Below, in pieces: positions 17,199-26,700 of a DNA stretch of 64,000 nt. Under the pieces are notes generated by a model, which was not told the origin of the DNA, ran no database searches, and saw only the letters and a list, made by a program, of their open reading frames with translations. The position numbers and the translations under genes were made by a program. Each line of letters begins with the position of its first letter. Position 1 is the first letter of the stretch. This DNA comes from an uncultured Aquimarina sp. (GTDB lineage: Bacteria; Bacteroidota; Bacteroidia; Flavobacteriales; Flavobacteriaceae), in the NCBI GenBank assembly GCA_947503135.1, contig CANNCQ010000001.1:92140-156139 (forward strand), read 5' to 3'.

Positions 17199-18440
17199 AT
17201 GGAAGAAATTAAAAACGTTCCTGAAATTCGGTTTGGTGGGTTTACTGATAATTGGGGAATTACTCAACTAAATGAGGTTACAGAATTATTTGAATACGGA
17301 TTAAACGCATCAGCAGTTGAATATGACGGTGTGAATAAATATATACGTATTACTGATATAGATGATAAGACGAATAATTTTAATCAAAATGCAATAACCT
17401 CACCAAATACTAATCTTGAATTTGCAGAAAATTTCAAACTAAAAGAAGGTGATTTATTATTTGCTAGAACTGGTGCAAGTGTTGGAAAATCATATTTGTA
17501 TAAAAATTCTGATGGCTTAGTTTACTTTGCTGGATTTTTAATACGTGCAAGATTAAACTCTTCAAATGATTTCAATTTTATTTTTCAGAAAACTTTATCA
17601 AATGAGTATCGAAAATTTGTACAAATCACTTCTCAGCGATCTGGACAACCTGGTATTAACGCACAAGAATACAGTGAATTTGAGTTTTCTATCCCAAAAC
17701 ATACAGAACAAAAAAGAATAGGTGCCTTACTTTTTAATATTGACAGTTTAGTTGTAAACCACAATACCCAACTAAAAAAACTAACCAACCTTAAAAAAGC
17801 AATGCTCATTAAAATGTTTCCGCAAGATGGCGCAAGCGTGCCAGAGATTCGTTTTAAAGGGTTTGATGAGGTTTGGGAGAAATGTATCTTATCAGATGTA
17901 ACAGAATATCATAATGGTAAAGGTTATGAAAGTGAACAATCTACGTCTGGTAAATATGAATTAATCAATCTTAATTCTATTTCCATTGATGGAGGATTAA
18001 AACCTTCTGGAAAATTTATTAACAATGCTGAATTAACTTTAAATAAAGATGATTTGGTTATGATTTTAAGCGATGTTGGACACGGTGATTTACTTGGTAG
18101 AGTAGCTATAATACCAGAGAATAACAAATATGTACTCAATCAACGCGTCGCATTATTACGACCTGAACTAGAAGTGTTGCCTCTGTTTTTATATTACACA
18201 ATTAATGTTAATCAGATTTATTTCAAAAAGCAAGGTGCAGGAATGTCTCAATTAAATATTTCTAAAAGTAGTGTAGAGGATTTTGAATTCTTGTACCCTA
18301 CGATTAGGGAAGAACAAATTAAGATTTCAAACTACTTCAAAAATTTTGACAACCTAATTACTAACCACAAAGAACAACTCAAAAAACTCAACCAAATCAA
18401 AAAAGCTTGCTTGAGTAAGTTATTTGTATCTCAAGATTAA
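17199..18440 (+). CDS. hsdS: Type I restriction-modification specificity subunit
   Basis: Two target-recognition halves are visible: each begins with a PEIRFxGF motif (near residues 8 and 214) and each ends in a coiled conserved segment with a Lys/Leu-rich helix (LKKLTNLKKAML and LKKLNQIKKACL). The length of 413 aa is normal. HsdS selects the two half-sites of the recognition sequence and docks two HsdM and two HsdR subunits. The near-identical coiled segments are the usual points for domain swapping. No inverted partner hsdS gene is present nearby, so phase variation by inversion is not indicated. Confidence 0.95.
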   Translation: MEEIKNVPEIRFGGFTDNWGITQLNEVTELFEYGLNASAVEYDGVNKYIRITDIDDKTNNFNQNAITSPNTNLEFAENFKLKEGDLLFARTGASVGKSYLYKNSDGLVYFAGFLIRARLNSSNDFNFIFQKTLSNEYRKFVQITSQRSGQPGINAQEYSEFEFSIPKHTEQKRIGALLFNIDSLVVNHNTQLKKLTNLKKAMLIKMFPQDGASVPEIRFKGFDEVWEKCILSDVTEYHNGKGYESEQSTSGKYELINLNSISIDGGLKPSGKFINNAELTLNKDDLVMILSDVGHGDLLGRVAIIPENNKYVLNQRVALLRPELEVLPLFLYYTINVNQIYFKKQGAGMSQLNISKSSVEDFEFLYPTIREEQIKISNYFKNFDNLITNHKEQLKKLNQIKKACLSKLFVSQD

Positions 18441-18450
18441 ACACCAGTAT

Positions 18451-21400
18451 ATGACCACCATATTTCATAAAGAACGAGATTTTGAAGCCGCTTTAATTGA
18501 GGTGCTCTCACACAAAGGTTGGGAGAGTGCCGTTATCAAAAACCCAACAGAAAAAGACTTGCTGGATAATTGGGCAAGCATCCTTTTTGAGAACAACCGA
18601 GATATCGATAGGTTGAACGACCACGCATTAACCAGTGGCGAGATGCAACAAATACTGGAGCAAATTAATGAGCTGCGCACACCATTGCGATTAAACGGTT
18701 TTATAAATGGTAAAACAGTAACCATAACACGCGATAATCAAAAAGACAGCTTGCACTTTGGTAAAGAAGTAAGTTTAAAAATTTATAATCCTTATGAGAT
18801 TGCAGCAGGACAAAGCAGGTATCAGATTGTACAACAACCCAGATTTGACAAAAAGAAAGACATTCTGGGCGACCATCGTGGTGATGTAATGTTGCTTATA
18901 AACGGTATGCCATTTATACATATAGAGCTTAAACGTAGTAACGTACCAGTAAGTCAAGCCTATAATCAAATAGAAAAATATGCAAAAGCTGGTAAGTTTT
19001 CGGGCTTGTTTTCCCTGGTGCAAGTATTTGTAGCGATGGAGCCAGAGCAAACCAAATACTTTGCAAATCCTGGTCCTGATGGCAAATTCAACAAAGACTT
19101 TTATTTCACTTGGGGAAATTTTAATAACGAACCATATAATCATTGGGCTGATATCGCGGAACAACTACTATCTATCCCTACTGCACATCGATTAATTGGG
19201 CTATACACTGTTGCAGATAGTGGCGATGGCGTACTTAAAGTAATGCGCAGCTACCAGTACTATGCAGCAAATGCCATTAGCGATAAAGTCGCTAAGAATG
19301 ATTGGAAAGCTAAAGACCAAAAAGGCGGTTATGTGTGGCACACCACAGGTTCTGGTAAAACAATGACCAGTTTTAAAAGTGCACAACTCATTGCCAGCTC
19401 TAAAGATGCAGATAAGGTTATCTTCTTAATGGATCGTATTGAATTAGGTACGCAATCCTTAAAAGAATACCGTGCTTTTTCTGATGATGATGAAGACGTG
19501 CAAGCGACTGAAAATACAGGTGTATTGATTACCAAACTAAAAAGTGGAGATCCTGCCAATACGCTTATCGTAACGTCTATCCAAAAGATGAGCCTCATTA
19601 ATGAGGAAGAAGGCGCTAATGGAGCAGACATTAAAATAATAAACAGCAAGCGTATTGTTTTTATTATAGATGAAGCGCATCGTAGCACCTTTGGCGATAT
19701 GTTGATTGTGATAAAGGAAACATTTCCTTGGGCAATTTTCTTTGGTTTTACAGGCACGCCTATTGAAAAAGAGAACCAAAAAAAAATGAATACCACGAGT
19801 ACCGTTTTTGGTAACGAGTTGCACCGCTATACGATTAGAGATGGTATCAGTGATAAAAACGTTTTGGGTTTTGACCCTTATAAAGTATTAACCTATAAAG
19901 ACAAAGATTTACGCACTGCTGTAGCCTTAGAAAAAGCAAAAGCACAAACCGTAGAAGAAGCACTTTCAGAACCTAAAAAGAAGAAAATCTTCCTAAAGTA
20001 TATGAATGATGTAAATATGGCTGGTCATATAGACAATGCTGGCAAATACATCACAGGTATAGAAGATCACATTCCAGAGTCTCAATACGATAGACCGCAG
20101 CACTATAATTTAGTGATAGAAGATATTTTGGAAAACTGGTTAGTGTTAAGCCAGAATAGTAAATTTCACGCCATATTTGCCACCAGTAGTATCCCAATGG
20201 CAATTACCTATTATCGTGCTTTAAAAGCAGCAGCGCCACATTTAAAAATCACAGCATTGTTTGATCCTACTATAGATAATGACGGTGGATCAGAATATAA
20301 GGAAGATGCACTCGTAGAAATTATCGAAGACTACAACGAGCGTTATGGCCAGGACTTTAAATTACCCACCTTTGGTAAAATGAAAAAGGACATTGCTTCG
20401 AGAATGTCTCATAAACAACCGTATCAACGTATAGAAAAGGAGCCTGAAAAACAGTTGGACATAATGATTGTGGTAGATCAAATGCTCACAGGTTTTGATA
20501 GTAAATGGGTAAACACGCTATATATGGATAAGCGTATGCAGTATGAAAATATCATACAAGCCTTCTCACGCACAAACCGTCTTTTTGGACCAGATAAGCC
20601 ACATGGTACCATCCGATATTACCGCAGACCGCATACGATGCATCGTAATATTAATTCGGCAATTAAATTGTATTCTGGAGATAAAGCAATCGGACTATTT
20701 GTGCAGCACTTAGATTTTAATCTCAGTGTAATGAATGCTACCTATTCTGAAATAGAAGAGCTGTTTGAAAGCGCAGGTGTTTCCAACTTTGAAAAGCTAC
20801 CAGATGATTTATCAGAACGTGGTCGTTTTGCGAAGCTATTTAATGAGTTCAATACTTTTATGGAAGCTGCAAGAGTACAAGGATTTACCTGGAATACATT
20901 AGAATATGTTTTTGGCAAAGGCAAAGAGAGAAAAGTGATTCAACTTGCACTGGACGAAGACACCTACTTGATTCTTGTACTAAGATATAAGGAACTTTTA
21001 GGCATCGGCGGCGGTGGCGATTTTAGCTCACCTTATGAAATCAACGGACATCTAACAGAGATAGACACTGGTAAGATCGATGCAGATTATATGAACTCAC
21101 GTTTTGAGAAGTACCTCAAAAAACTGCAAAGTAAAGACGTGAGCAAAGAAGAGCTTCAGCAAACTTTGAACGAGTTGCACAAGTCCTTTGCAAGTTTAAC
21201 ACAAGAGCAACAGAAATATGCTAATTTGTTTCTGCACGACGTACAACGTGGCAATGCAAAACTAGAAGCAGGCAAAACATTGAAAGACTACATAACCATC
21301 TACCAGTATAATGCAAAGAACGATCAGATTAAAAAAGTGGCTACCGTTTTAGGATTAGATGAGGCTCGCTTACGCGAAATGATGGATTCTGGTCGTACAG

Positions 21401-21576
21401 AGAAGAATATAGATGAATACGGACGTTTTTCAGACTTAAAAGACACCGTAGATAAAGATAAAGCAAAAGTTTACTTTGAGGAGACTGAAGCTACAGCTAT
21501 ACCAGCGTTTAAGGTAAACATTAAAGTAGATAGTCTATTACAGAAGTTTATTCTGGAAGGAGGATTTGAGTTGTAG
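18451..21576 (+). CDS. hsdR: Type I restriction enzyme motor/nuclease subunit
   Basis: The N-terminal PD-(D/E)XK nuclease shows GDVMLLINGMPFIHIELKRS (catalytic D, then E-x-K). The superfamily 2 motor follows, with Walker A HTTGSGKTMTSF near residue 300, DEAH in IIDEAHRSTFGD, motif III GFTGTPI, and motif VI QAFSRTNRLF. I start at ATG 18451 (MTTIFHKERDFEAAL), which matches the family start. An upstream TTG at 18424 would overlap hsdS. The length of 1041 aa is usual. It translocates unmodified DNA and cuts it far from the site. Confidence 0.95.
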   Translation: MTTIFHKERDFEAALIEVLSHKGWESAVIKNPTEKDLLDNWASILFENNRDIDRLNDHALTSGEMQQILEQINELRTPLRLNGFINGKTVTITRDNQKDSLHFGKEVSLKIYNPYEIAAGQSRYQIVQQPRFDKKKDILGDHRGDVMLLINGMPFIHIELKRSNVPVSQAYNQIEKYAKAGKFSGLFSLVQVFVAMEPEQTKYFANPGPDGKFNKDFYFTWGNFNNEPYNHWADIAEQLLSIPTAHRLIGLYTVADSGDGVLKVMRSYQYYAANAISDKVAKNDWKAKDQKGGYVWHTTGSGKTMTSFKSAQLIASSKDADKVIFLMDRIELGTQSLKEYRAFSDDDEDVQATENTGVLITKLKSGDPANTLIVTSIQKMSLINEEEGANGADIKIINSKRIVFIIDEAHRSTFGDMLIVIKETFPWAIFFGFTGTPIEKENQKKMNTTSTVFGNELHRYTIRDGISDKNVLGFDPYKVLTYKDKDLRTAVALEKAKAQTVEEALSEPKKKKIFLKYMNDVNMAGHIDNAGKYITGIEDHIPESQYDRPQHYNLVIEDILENWLVLSQNSKFHAIFATSSIPMAITYYRALKAAAPHLKITALFDPTIDNDGGSEYKEDALVEIIEDYNERYGQDFKLPTFGKMKKDIASRMSHKQPYQRIEKEPEKQLDIMIVVDQMLTGFDSKWVNTLYMDKRMQYENIIQAFSRTNRLFGPDKPHGTIRYYRRPHTMHRNINSAIKLYSGDKAIGLFVQHLDFNLSVMNATYSEIEELFESAGVSNFEKLPDDLSERGRFAKLFNEFNTFMEAARVQGFTWNTLEYVFGKGKERKVIQLALDEDTYLILVLRYKELLGIGGGGDFSSPYEINGHLTEIDTGKIDADYMNSRFEKYLKKLQSKDVSKEELQQTLNELHKSFASLTQEQQKYANLFLHDVQRGNAKLEAGKTLKDYITIYQYNAKNDQIKKVATVLGLDEARLREMMDSGRTEKNIDEYGRFSDLKDTVDKDKAKVYFEETEATAIPAFKVNIKVDSLLQKFILEGGFEL

Positions 21577-21611
21577 TAATGAAAATTATAGGAAATAAAA
21601 TAGTAGAATAA

Positions 21612-22481
21612 ATGGGAAGAAAGGCCACAAGTATAGACCGTCAGATAGAACTTCTTCAAGAACGCGGTATGGTGTTAGATTATGAAGTAGCAAAAATCAA
21701 AGAATTTCTTCTAGACATAGGCTATTATCGTCTTGGTTTCTATTGGCAACCATTTGAAATTGATGCAAAGCACACTTTGAAACCTGGTACAAAATTTTCA
21801 GACATCATTGCTCTTTATTATTTAGATGTTGACTTGCGTAACATACTTTCGAGGTATATGAATCGTATTGAAATCAATTTTAGAACAAAACTGGTTTATT
21901 ATGTATCTAATAAATACAAGACATCTCCAACGTGGTTTGTAGATGCTTCTGCGATGTCTAACATTTACATTCAGAATTTCAATAAATATTACGATGATGA
22001 ATTTATTAGAAATAATAAACCAATTAAAAATCACCATAAGAATTATATAAATGATCGATATGCGCCAGCTTGGAAAACAATTGAGTTTTTTACTTTTGGT
22101 GGGATTCTTAAAACCTTTACATCACTTAAAGATGAAGAGATAAAAAAGAGGATTGCAGGTTGCTATGATATTAGAGATGTGAAAAAATTCATCAACTTTA
22201 TGACCACTATTAAACAAGTTAGAAATGTCTGCGCGCACAGTGCCGTAATTTTTGATTTTCATACACCAAGAGGTATAAATCGTATTCCAGCATTTGAATT
22301 TAATGATAACAATAGGCACTCACTTGACTCTTCCATAAAAGTCATTCTCTATATCTTATCTCAAATATCTACAACGCGTAGCGACGAAATGCAAGAAGAT
22401 ATTGAAAGATTATTCAATAAACACGTTGAAAATCAGGTATTGAAAGATATTATTGAGTCAAAAATGGGTTATAATTTTTAG
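21612..22481 (+). CDS. Abi_2 (AbiD/AbiF-like) abortive-infection protein with HEPN motif
   Basis: The N-terminus (TSIDRQIELLQERGM, then DIGYYRLGFYWQPFE) matches the Abi_2 family. A RNxxxH motif at residues 204-209 (RNVCAH) is the HEPN ribonuclease signature. The gene follows hsdR by 35 bases on the same strand and is probably co-transcribed. Abi_2 proteins are linked to phage exclusion. By analogy to PrrC and RloC, RNases beside type I systems may act as a second line if restriction is blocked. Whether this one does so is inference. Confidence 0.88.
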   Translation: MGRKATSIDRQIELLQERGMVLDYEVAKIKEFLLDIGYYRLGFYWQPFEIDAKHTLKPGTKFSDIIALYYLDVDLRNILSRYMNRIEINFRTKLVYYVSNKYKTSPTWFVDASAMSNIYIQNFNKYYDDEFIRNNKPIKNHHKNYINDRYAPAWKTIEFFTFGGILKTFTSLKDEEIKKRIAGCYDIRDVKKFINFMTTIKQVRNVCAHSAVIFDFHTPRGINRIPAFEFNDNNRHSLDSSIKVILYILSQISTTRSDEMQEDIERLFNKHVENQVLKDIIESKMGYNF

Positions 22482-22494
22482 TTTGGAATATATT

Positions 22495-22524
22495 TTGCTA
22501 TTTTTAAAATGCTGTATATATTTG
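22495..22524 (+). promoter_or_regulatory. Promoter of candidate small RNA
   Basis: TTG (22495-22497), exactly 19 bases, then TATATTTG (22517-22524) match the Bacteroidota consensus fully. No reading frame follows on this strand before a terminator. Confidence 0.72.
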
Positions 22525-22529
22525 CAGCC

Positions 22530-22609
22530 CAGTGCCCGACTATACATTGCGCTATAGTTCTGCACTATAAAATAATAAAGATTAAGCCCGCACTTGCTGC
22601 GGGCTTTTT
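22530..22609 (+). ncRNA. Candidate small non-coding RNA (about 80 nt)
   Basis: A perfect promoter is followed by about 55 non-coding bases and then a strong intrinsic terminator. A weak internal hairpin pairs ACTATA (22539-22544) with TATAGT (22553-22558). The ACTATA word recurs at 22564-22569. There is no open reading frame of use. It lies between the Abi_2 gene and the convergent AAA ATPase gene. I do not recognise an RNA family. A decayed tRNA-type gene or a promoter of inserted DNA now lost is possible. Confidence 0.5.
22584..22609 (+). terminator. Strong intrinsic terminator
   Basis: A perfect 9-bp stem (AAGCCCGCA with TGCGGGCTT) with a 5-base loop is followed by a T run. It ends the candidate small RNA and any hsd/Abi_2 read-through. 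Part of the stem may also serve the convergent AAA gene, whose stop lies 9 bases away. Confidence 0.85.
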
Positions 22610-22617
22610 AATTTTCA

Positions 22618-23568
22618 TTACCCAATCCGCCTCTTAAACTCAACAATAAAAGCCTGCTTCATACCACTACTTTTATAAGAATTCAAGAACCCTTCCAGAT
22701 TAATTTCAGTCTTGATGTGTTCCGCTTTCTCTCTTGTCATTGCAATGAAATAACTGTGTAAAGAGTCTTTGAGCGTTTTACCATTAGGCATTTTGCGATA
22801 GGTTTTGCCAAACTCATCTTTCATTCCTGTTTCTCGCTTCATTTCAAGCTCGTAGGCACGCTCAAAGTTGAGCATTGTTCTAAGGGTCATAATATCTTCA
22901 GTATCGTCGTCTCCAGCTTCTTTACCTTCATATTTCAAAATAGACTTACGAATGGTCAAACAGATATCTACAACCGCAGGATAAACGAGCTGTCGTTCTA
23001 AGGTTTCATTAAAACCAATGCGGTAAATACAACCGCTAAAACGGTCAAGCAAAGACGCATCCTGTTTATTGTTTCCTACATAGTTTCCACTTGCGCCTTT
23101 ACCAATTACGTTACCAGTAGCGATGCAGCCAAAGTTTCTATGCTTCTTAATTGGCTCATTATTCCCATTGAAGATGATAGCATCTTCACGCGCACTTTTT
23201 GCTAAAGCATCATTTAGTAATCCTGCTGTGTTAGCATCCAACTTTGGCATTTCGTCCAGGATTAAAACTTTTCCATCACGCCAAGCTTCAATGAGCGCAC
23301 CTTCTTTGTAGCCTGAAATAGTTTGACCACCTTTAATATCAATAGGAGATGTCCACTGGTTGCAGTTTACAATGGTAAAAGGCAATTCTTGTCCATCATT
23401 TTCTGCACGTCCCTTAATCGCGTAGGCTATTTTCTCGCCTATGGTTGTTTTTCCTGTTCCGGCACTTCCTACTAAGTAGGGATTATTTCCAACACTCAAA
23501 TCATCCATAATTTTCATAAACTGCGGAATCTGTTGTACTTCTGGGATATCTAATTTTCTATTGTTCAT
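22618..23568 (-). CDS. MoxR/CobS-like AAA+ ATPase (316 aa)
   Basis: Walker A is at residues 34-42 (GSAGTGKTT), Walker B in KVLILDEMPK near 118, and a sensor region in FGCIATGNVIGKG. The family loads or remodels partners together with vWA proteins, as CobS does with CobT. A vWA-like gene lies on the same strand 8.3 kb away, beyond the restriction cassette, and the two would be neighbours without it. The start overlaps the preceding 72-residue gene by 4 bases. CobS-like ATPases are common in large phages and plasmids, but their exact role there is not known to me. Confidence 0.85.
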   Translation of the reverse strand: MNNRKLDIPEVQQIPQFMKIMDDLSVGNNPYLVGSAGTGKTTIGEKIAYAIKGRAENDGQELPFTIVNCNQWTSPIDIKGGQTISGYKEGALIEAWRDGKVLILDEMPKLDANTAGLLNDALAKSAREDAIIFNGNNEPIKKHRNFGCIATGNVIGKGASGNYVGNNKQDASLLDRFSGCIYRIGFNETLERQLVYPAVVDICLTIRKSILKYEGKEAGDDDTEDIMTLRTMLNFERAYELEMKRETGMKDEFGKTYRKMPNGKTLKDSLHSYFIAMTREKAEHIKTEINLEGFLNSYKSSGMKQAFIVEFKRRIG

Positions 23569-23783
23569 TTTCTATTTCTGCTTGATTTTAAAAAGAGTTT
23601 ATCGGCAGCTTCATTAGCTTCCTTTTTTGTAGAATAAATACTATCAATAACATCGGCATCTAATCCTCTCTTAAATTTATTTTTGAGTTGTTGCATCGTA
23701 GTTGGATTTCCATCAAAAACTCCTTTACGACTTCTGTAAAATGGCGTGTACACGATATACATCTTATTTGGGTTTACTTTCAT
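23565..23783 (-). CDS. Small basic protein (72 aa), unknown
   Basis: The protein is Lys/Asn-rich with an aromatic N-terminal part (MYIVYTPFYRSRKGVFDG) and a helical C-terminus. It overlaps the AAA gene by 4 bases and the helicase gene by 1 base (ATGA and TAATG style junctions), so it is translated as part of that chain. No family recognised. A small adaptor between helicase and ATPase would fit its place. Confidence 0.8.
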   Translation of the reverse strand: MKVNPNKMYIVYTPFYRSRKGVFDGNPTTMQQLKNKFKRGLDADVIDSIYSTKKEANEAADKLFLKSSRNRK

Positions 23784-26700
23784 TATGCAGTCGCTAATTG
23801 TAATTGATTAATAAGCTCATCGATAGCCTCGATTGGCGCAACTGTATCTTCAAAAAATACACGTCCTAAATCTTGTGCTGTATAATAACCAAAGACAAAT
23901 TCAGCATTTCCATCTTCGTGTAGATTATTTAACATAAAATAACCAAGTGTTTCAATCGCTTCGTGTAATGGCAAGTCCCTCACTTCTTCAATAACGGCAT
24001 TGAAATCATCCTTAATTCCTGTCTGAAGAATAGTTGTTTTCCAATCTTGGTAAGGTTCTTCAACATTCTTAAAAATTGGAATGAGCGAATAATTATATTT
24101 CTCCTTATCCGTAAGTGGACGGTTGTAAATCACGAGACCAAACTGGTAATCTGCAGTTGGTTCTTCATAACTCACAAAACCAATGGTAGGATTACTTCCT
24201 TGGCCATACGCACGACCTAATTGATACTTGAAGTTTCCTTTTTTCTGTTTGGTTTTTGCTTTCCAGTCGGTTTCGTTTTCTATTTCCCAATCTTCTAACT
24301 CACGCGCTTTACCCATATACTGCACTTGAAAAGCATCCAATCGATTCAAAAATGGCTGCAGGTTTTCTAAATGTAGTGCACCAGTCATATCGCCAGCATT
24401 TTGCACAAAGTCTGGTAATTCATCTTGTGACTGTCCAGATTCACGTCTCAATAAAGAGCGCAATTTTTCATCAATAATCGCTGGATACAAACCGCGTTTA
24501 TCAAGATAGACTTGGTAGTAATTATCACTAATTCGCTTTGCGCGAAAACTTAACTTATGATCTGCAAAGAAGTCGTCTAAATCCAGTTTGCTAATAATTG
24601 GATAGGCTTCAGAAACAGGAAGCAATGCAGAATCTGCCTCACCTTCTTTACCAAAATTTCTATGCAGTAAGATTCCGTTTTTAATAGTTCCTTCTTTGGT
24701 GTTGTACTTTATCAACTTGTTTTGTGTCCCAATTTGTCCAGAAGCACCCACAATATTCTCAGTCAAAATATGACGTCGTTCACGTTTAGAAGAAGCTTTT
24801 TTAATGAGCTCGTTCCATTCCAGATTAACCATTTGCACATTTGCATCGGTAATGCCACGACTCTCTGTAAACACCTGGCTAATGAAACTTTGTTCCGCAG
24901 GCTGTAAACTGTAGGTTAAAATCTTACGGGAATCCGTAACGCCAAATTTTAAACTGATATTACTGAGCGTGTATGGGTTCTTCCCAGACTTCCCAACACT
25001 TACACCTAAGAAGATTCCCCAAGATGGTTTTATGGTTGTACCAATAAACGGTATACGAATAACATCACCAATATTCCACATATTGATGTAGCGCAGAATG
25101 ATACTTTGAATATTTTCTAAGCCAGCGATATAGGTAGCGAGCTGCGAAGTTTTCTGATTGATTAGTGCTTCGAGCTTGTTCCAATCCGATAGAATTTTTT
25201 CATTCTCTTCTCCAGTTTCTCCGCTACCGCGTTGAGGCAATATGTCTCTGTCTTCCTTTAGTTTTTCAATGACTTTAAAGCGCTTTGCTTTTCTGTCTTC
25301 TAACAATTTAGGATAAGCCTCATTGATTTTATCTTCTAATTTTAATCGTACTTGAACTGGTTTTTCTCCATCGAGTGCATCTTGAATGCGTTCATCAATA
25401 TCCAGTTTGGTAAAAGGACGTTTCAAGTTATTGACAATGGTAATATCTCTAACAGTATCTTTTCCAAATGGCGTGCGACCACCTTGTCCTTTTTGGAATA
25501 AGAATCGCTTTTTCACTTCGGCATCAAGCGGAAGAAACTCTGTTTCCAAATCATAGGTTCCTTGTTGTTTTTCTAATTTAATTTGATGATCGTAACGTTC
25601 TAACAAATCATCATACAAAGCGTCCTGATCTTCTACTTTAAGTAATCCAGCTCTTCCTGTTAATTGACGAATAGCGCCTTCTTTAAAACCGTTACGTTCA
25701 TAAGAAATGAATCCACGTTTATCAGTTTTCTTTTGATAGGTAGGATAGCCTAATTGCTCCATCATTTCTTGATTCTCATCGACCCAATTCCACGCAGCAA
25801 TGTCTCCATATTTGTTTAGGAAATCGGCACTTTTTAAGGTGTCGTCATTAGTTTTTTGGGAACCTGTGGTATTTGCATCCAGCGATTTTAATTTCGCTTT
25901 AAGCATTGTCATTAAACGCTTTTCGGTAGGAATGTCACTTGTGATATAATAGTACTCTGGCAAGTTCACTTGACCTGTACGATTGATGCGTCCACGTTTT
26001 TGAACTTCAGTATTGATATCCAATTCAAACTGATGTACAATCATTGCACGTTGACGTTGATCTTTGAAATCTTTACTCGCGTGTGCAGAAGATCCCGTAC
26101 TACCACTTTGATTGATAAGCAACACATCATAATCGCCACTATTGAACATTCTAAAAGAGCGTTCTGTATTACTTCGGAAAGATTCTACAACCGCTTCATC
26201 GTCTGTTAAGTCGATACGTTGGTTACGACCTGTCACTTCAGCAACTTTGAAAAACATATCAGAATGACCGCCTAAGTGCTTGGGTTTCTTTTCGGTTTGT
26301 AATAAATGAATCAGCTCATCAATAGGCGAAATAGAAAGACCAGAACTTTCTAATAACATTTGCTTTTTGATGTCGTGGTATTTCTCAATACCATTTTGAG
26401 GTAATTCTTCAAGCTGAATGCGTTCTCTGGTTTTTTCGCCATCAATTGCCACATAATTATAGTTGAAGATTCCATCGAGTCCTTTGACCAAAGTCCTAAC
26501 AAAGTCAAGTTGTTCTTTAGGAATAACATCGCCACTTACTAAATTCAAATCCTTCAAGAATGCACCCATTGTGGACTTAAAAGCAATCACTACTTTTTTA
26601 TCTTCCTTCAGTAGTTTGATGGTATGTTTTACAACATCTTTAACCTTTAATGCAAATAGCATTTGGTCAATGATGTTAAACACACGAGAGAAATATGGCG

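Noticed and set aside
17199..18440. Phase-variable hsdS by DNA inversion
   Set aside because: Only one hsdS is present and no inverted partner or dedicated invertase lies next to it.
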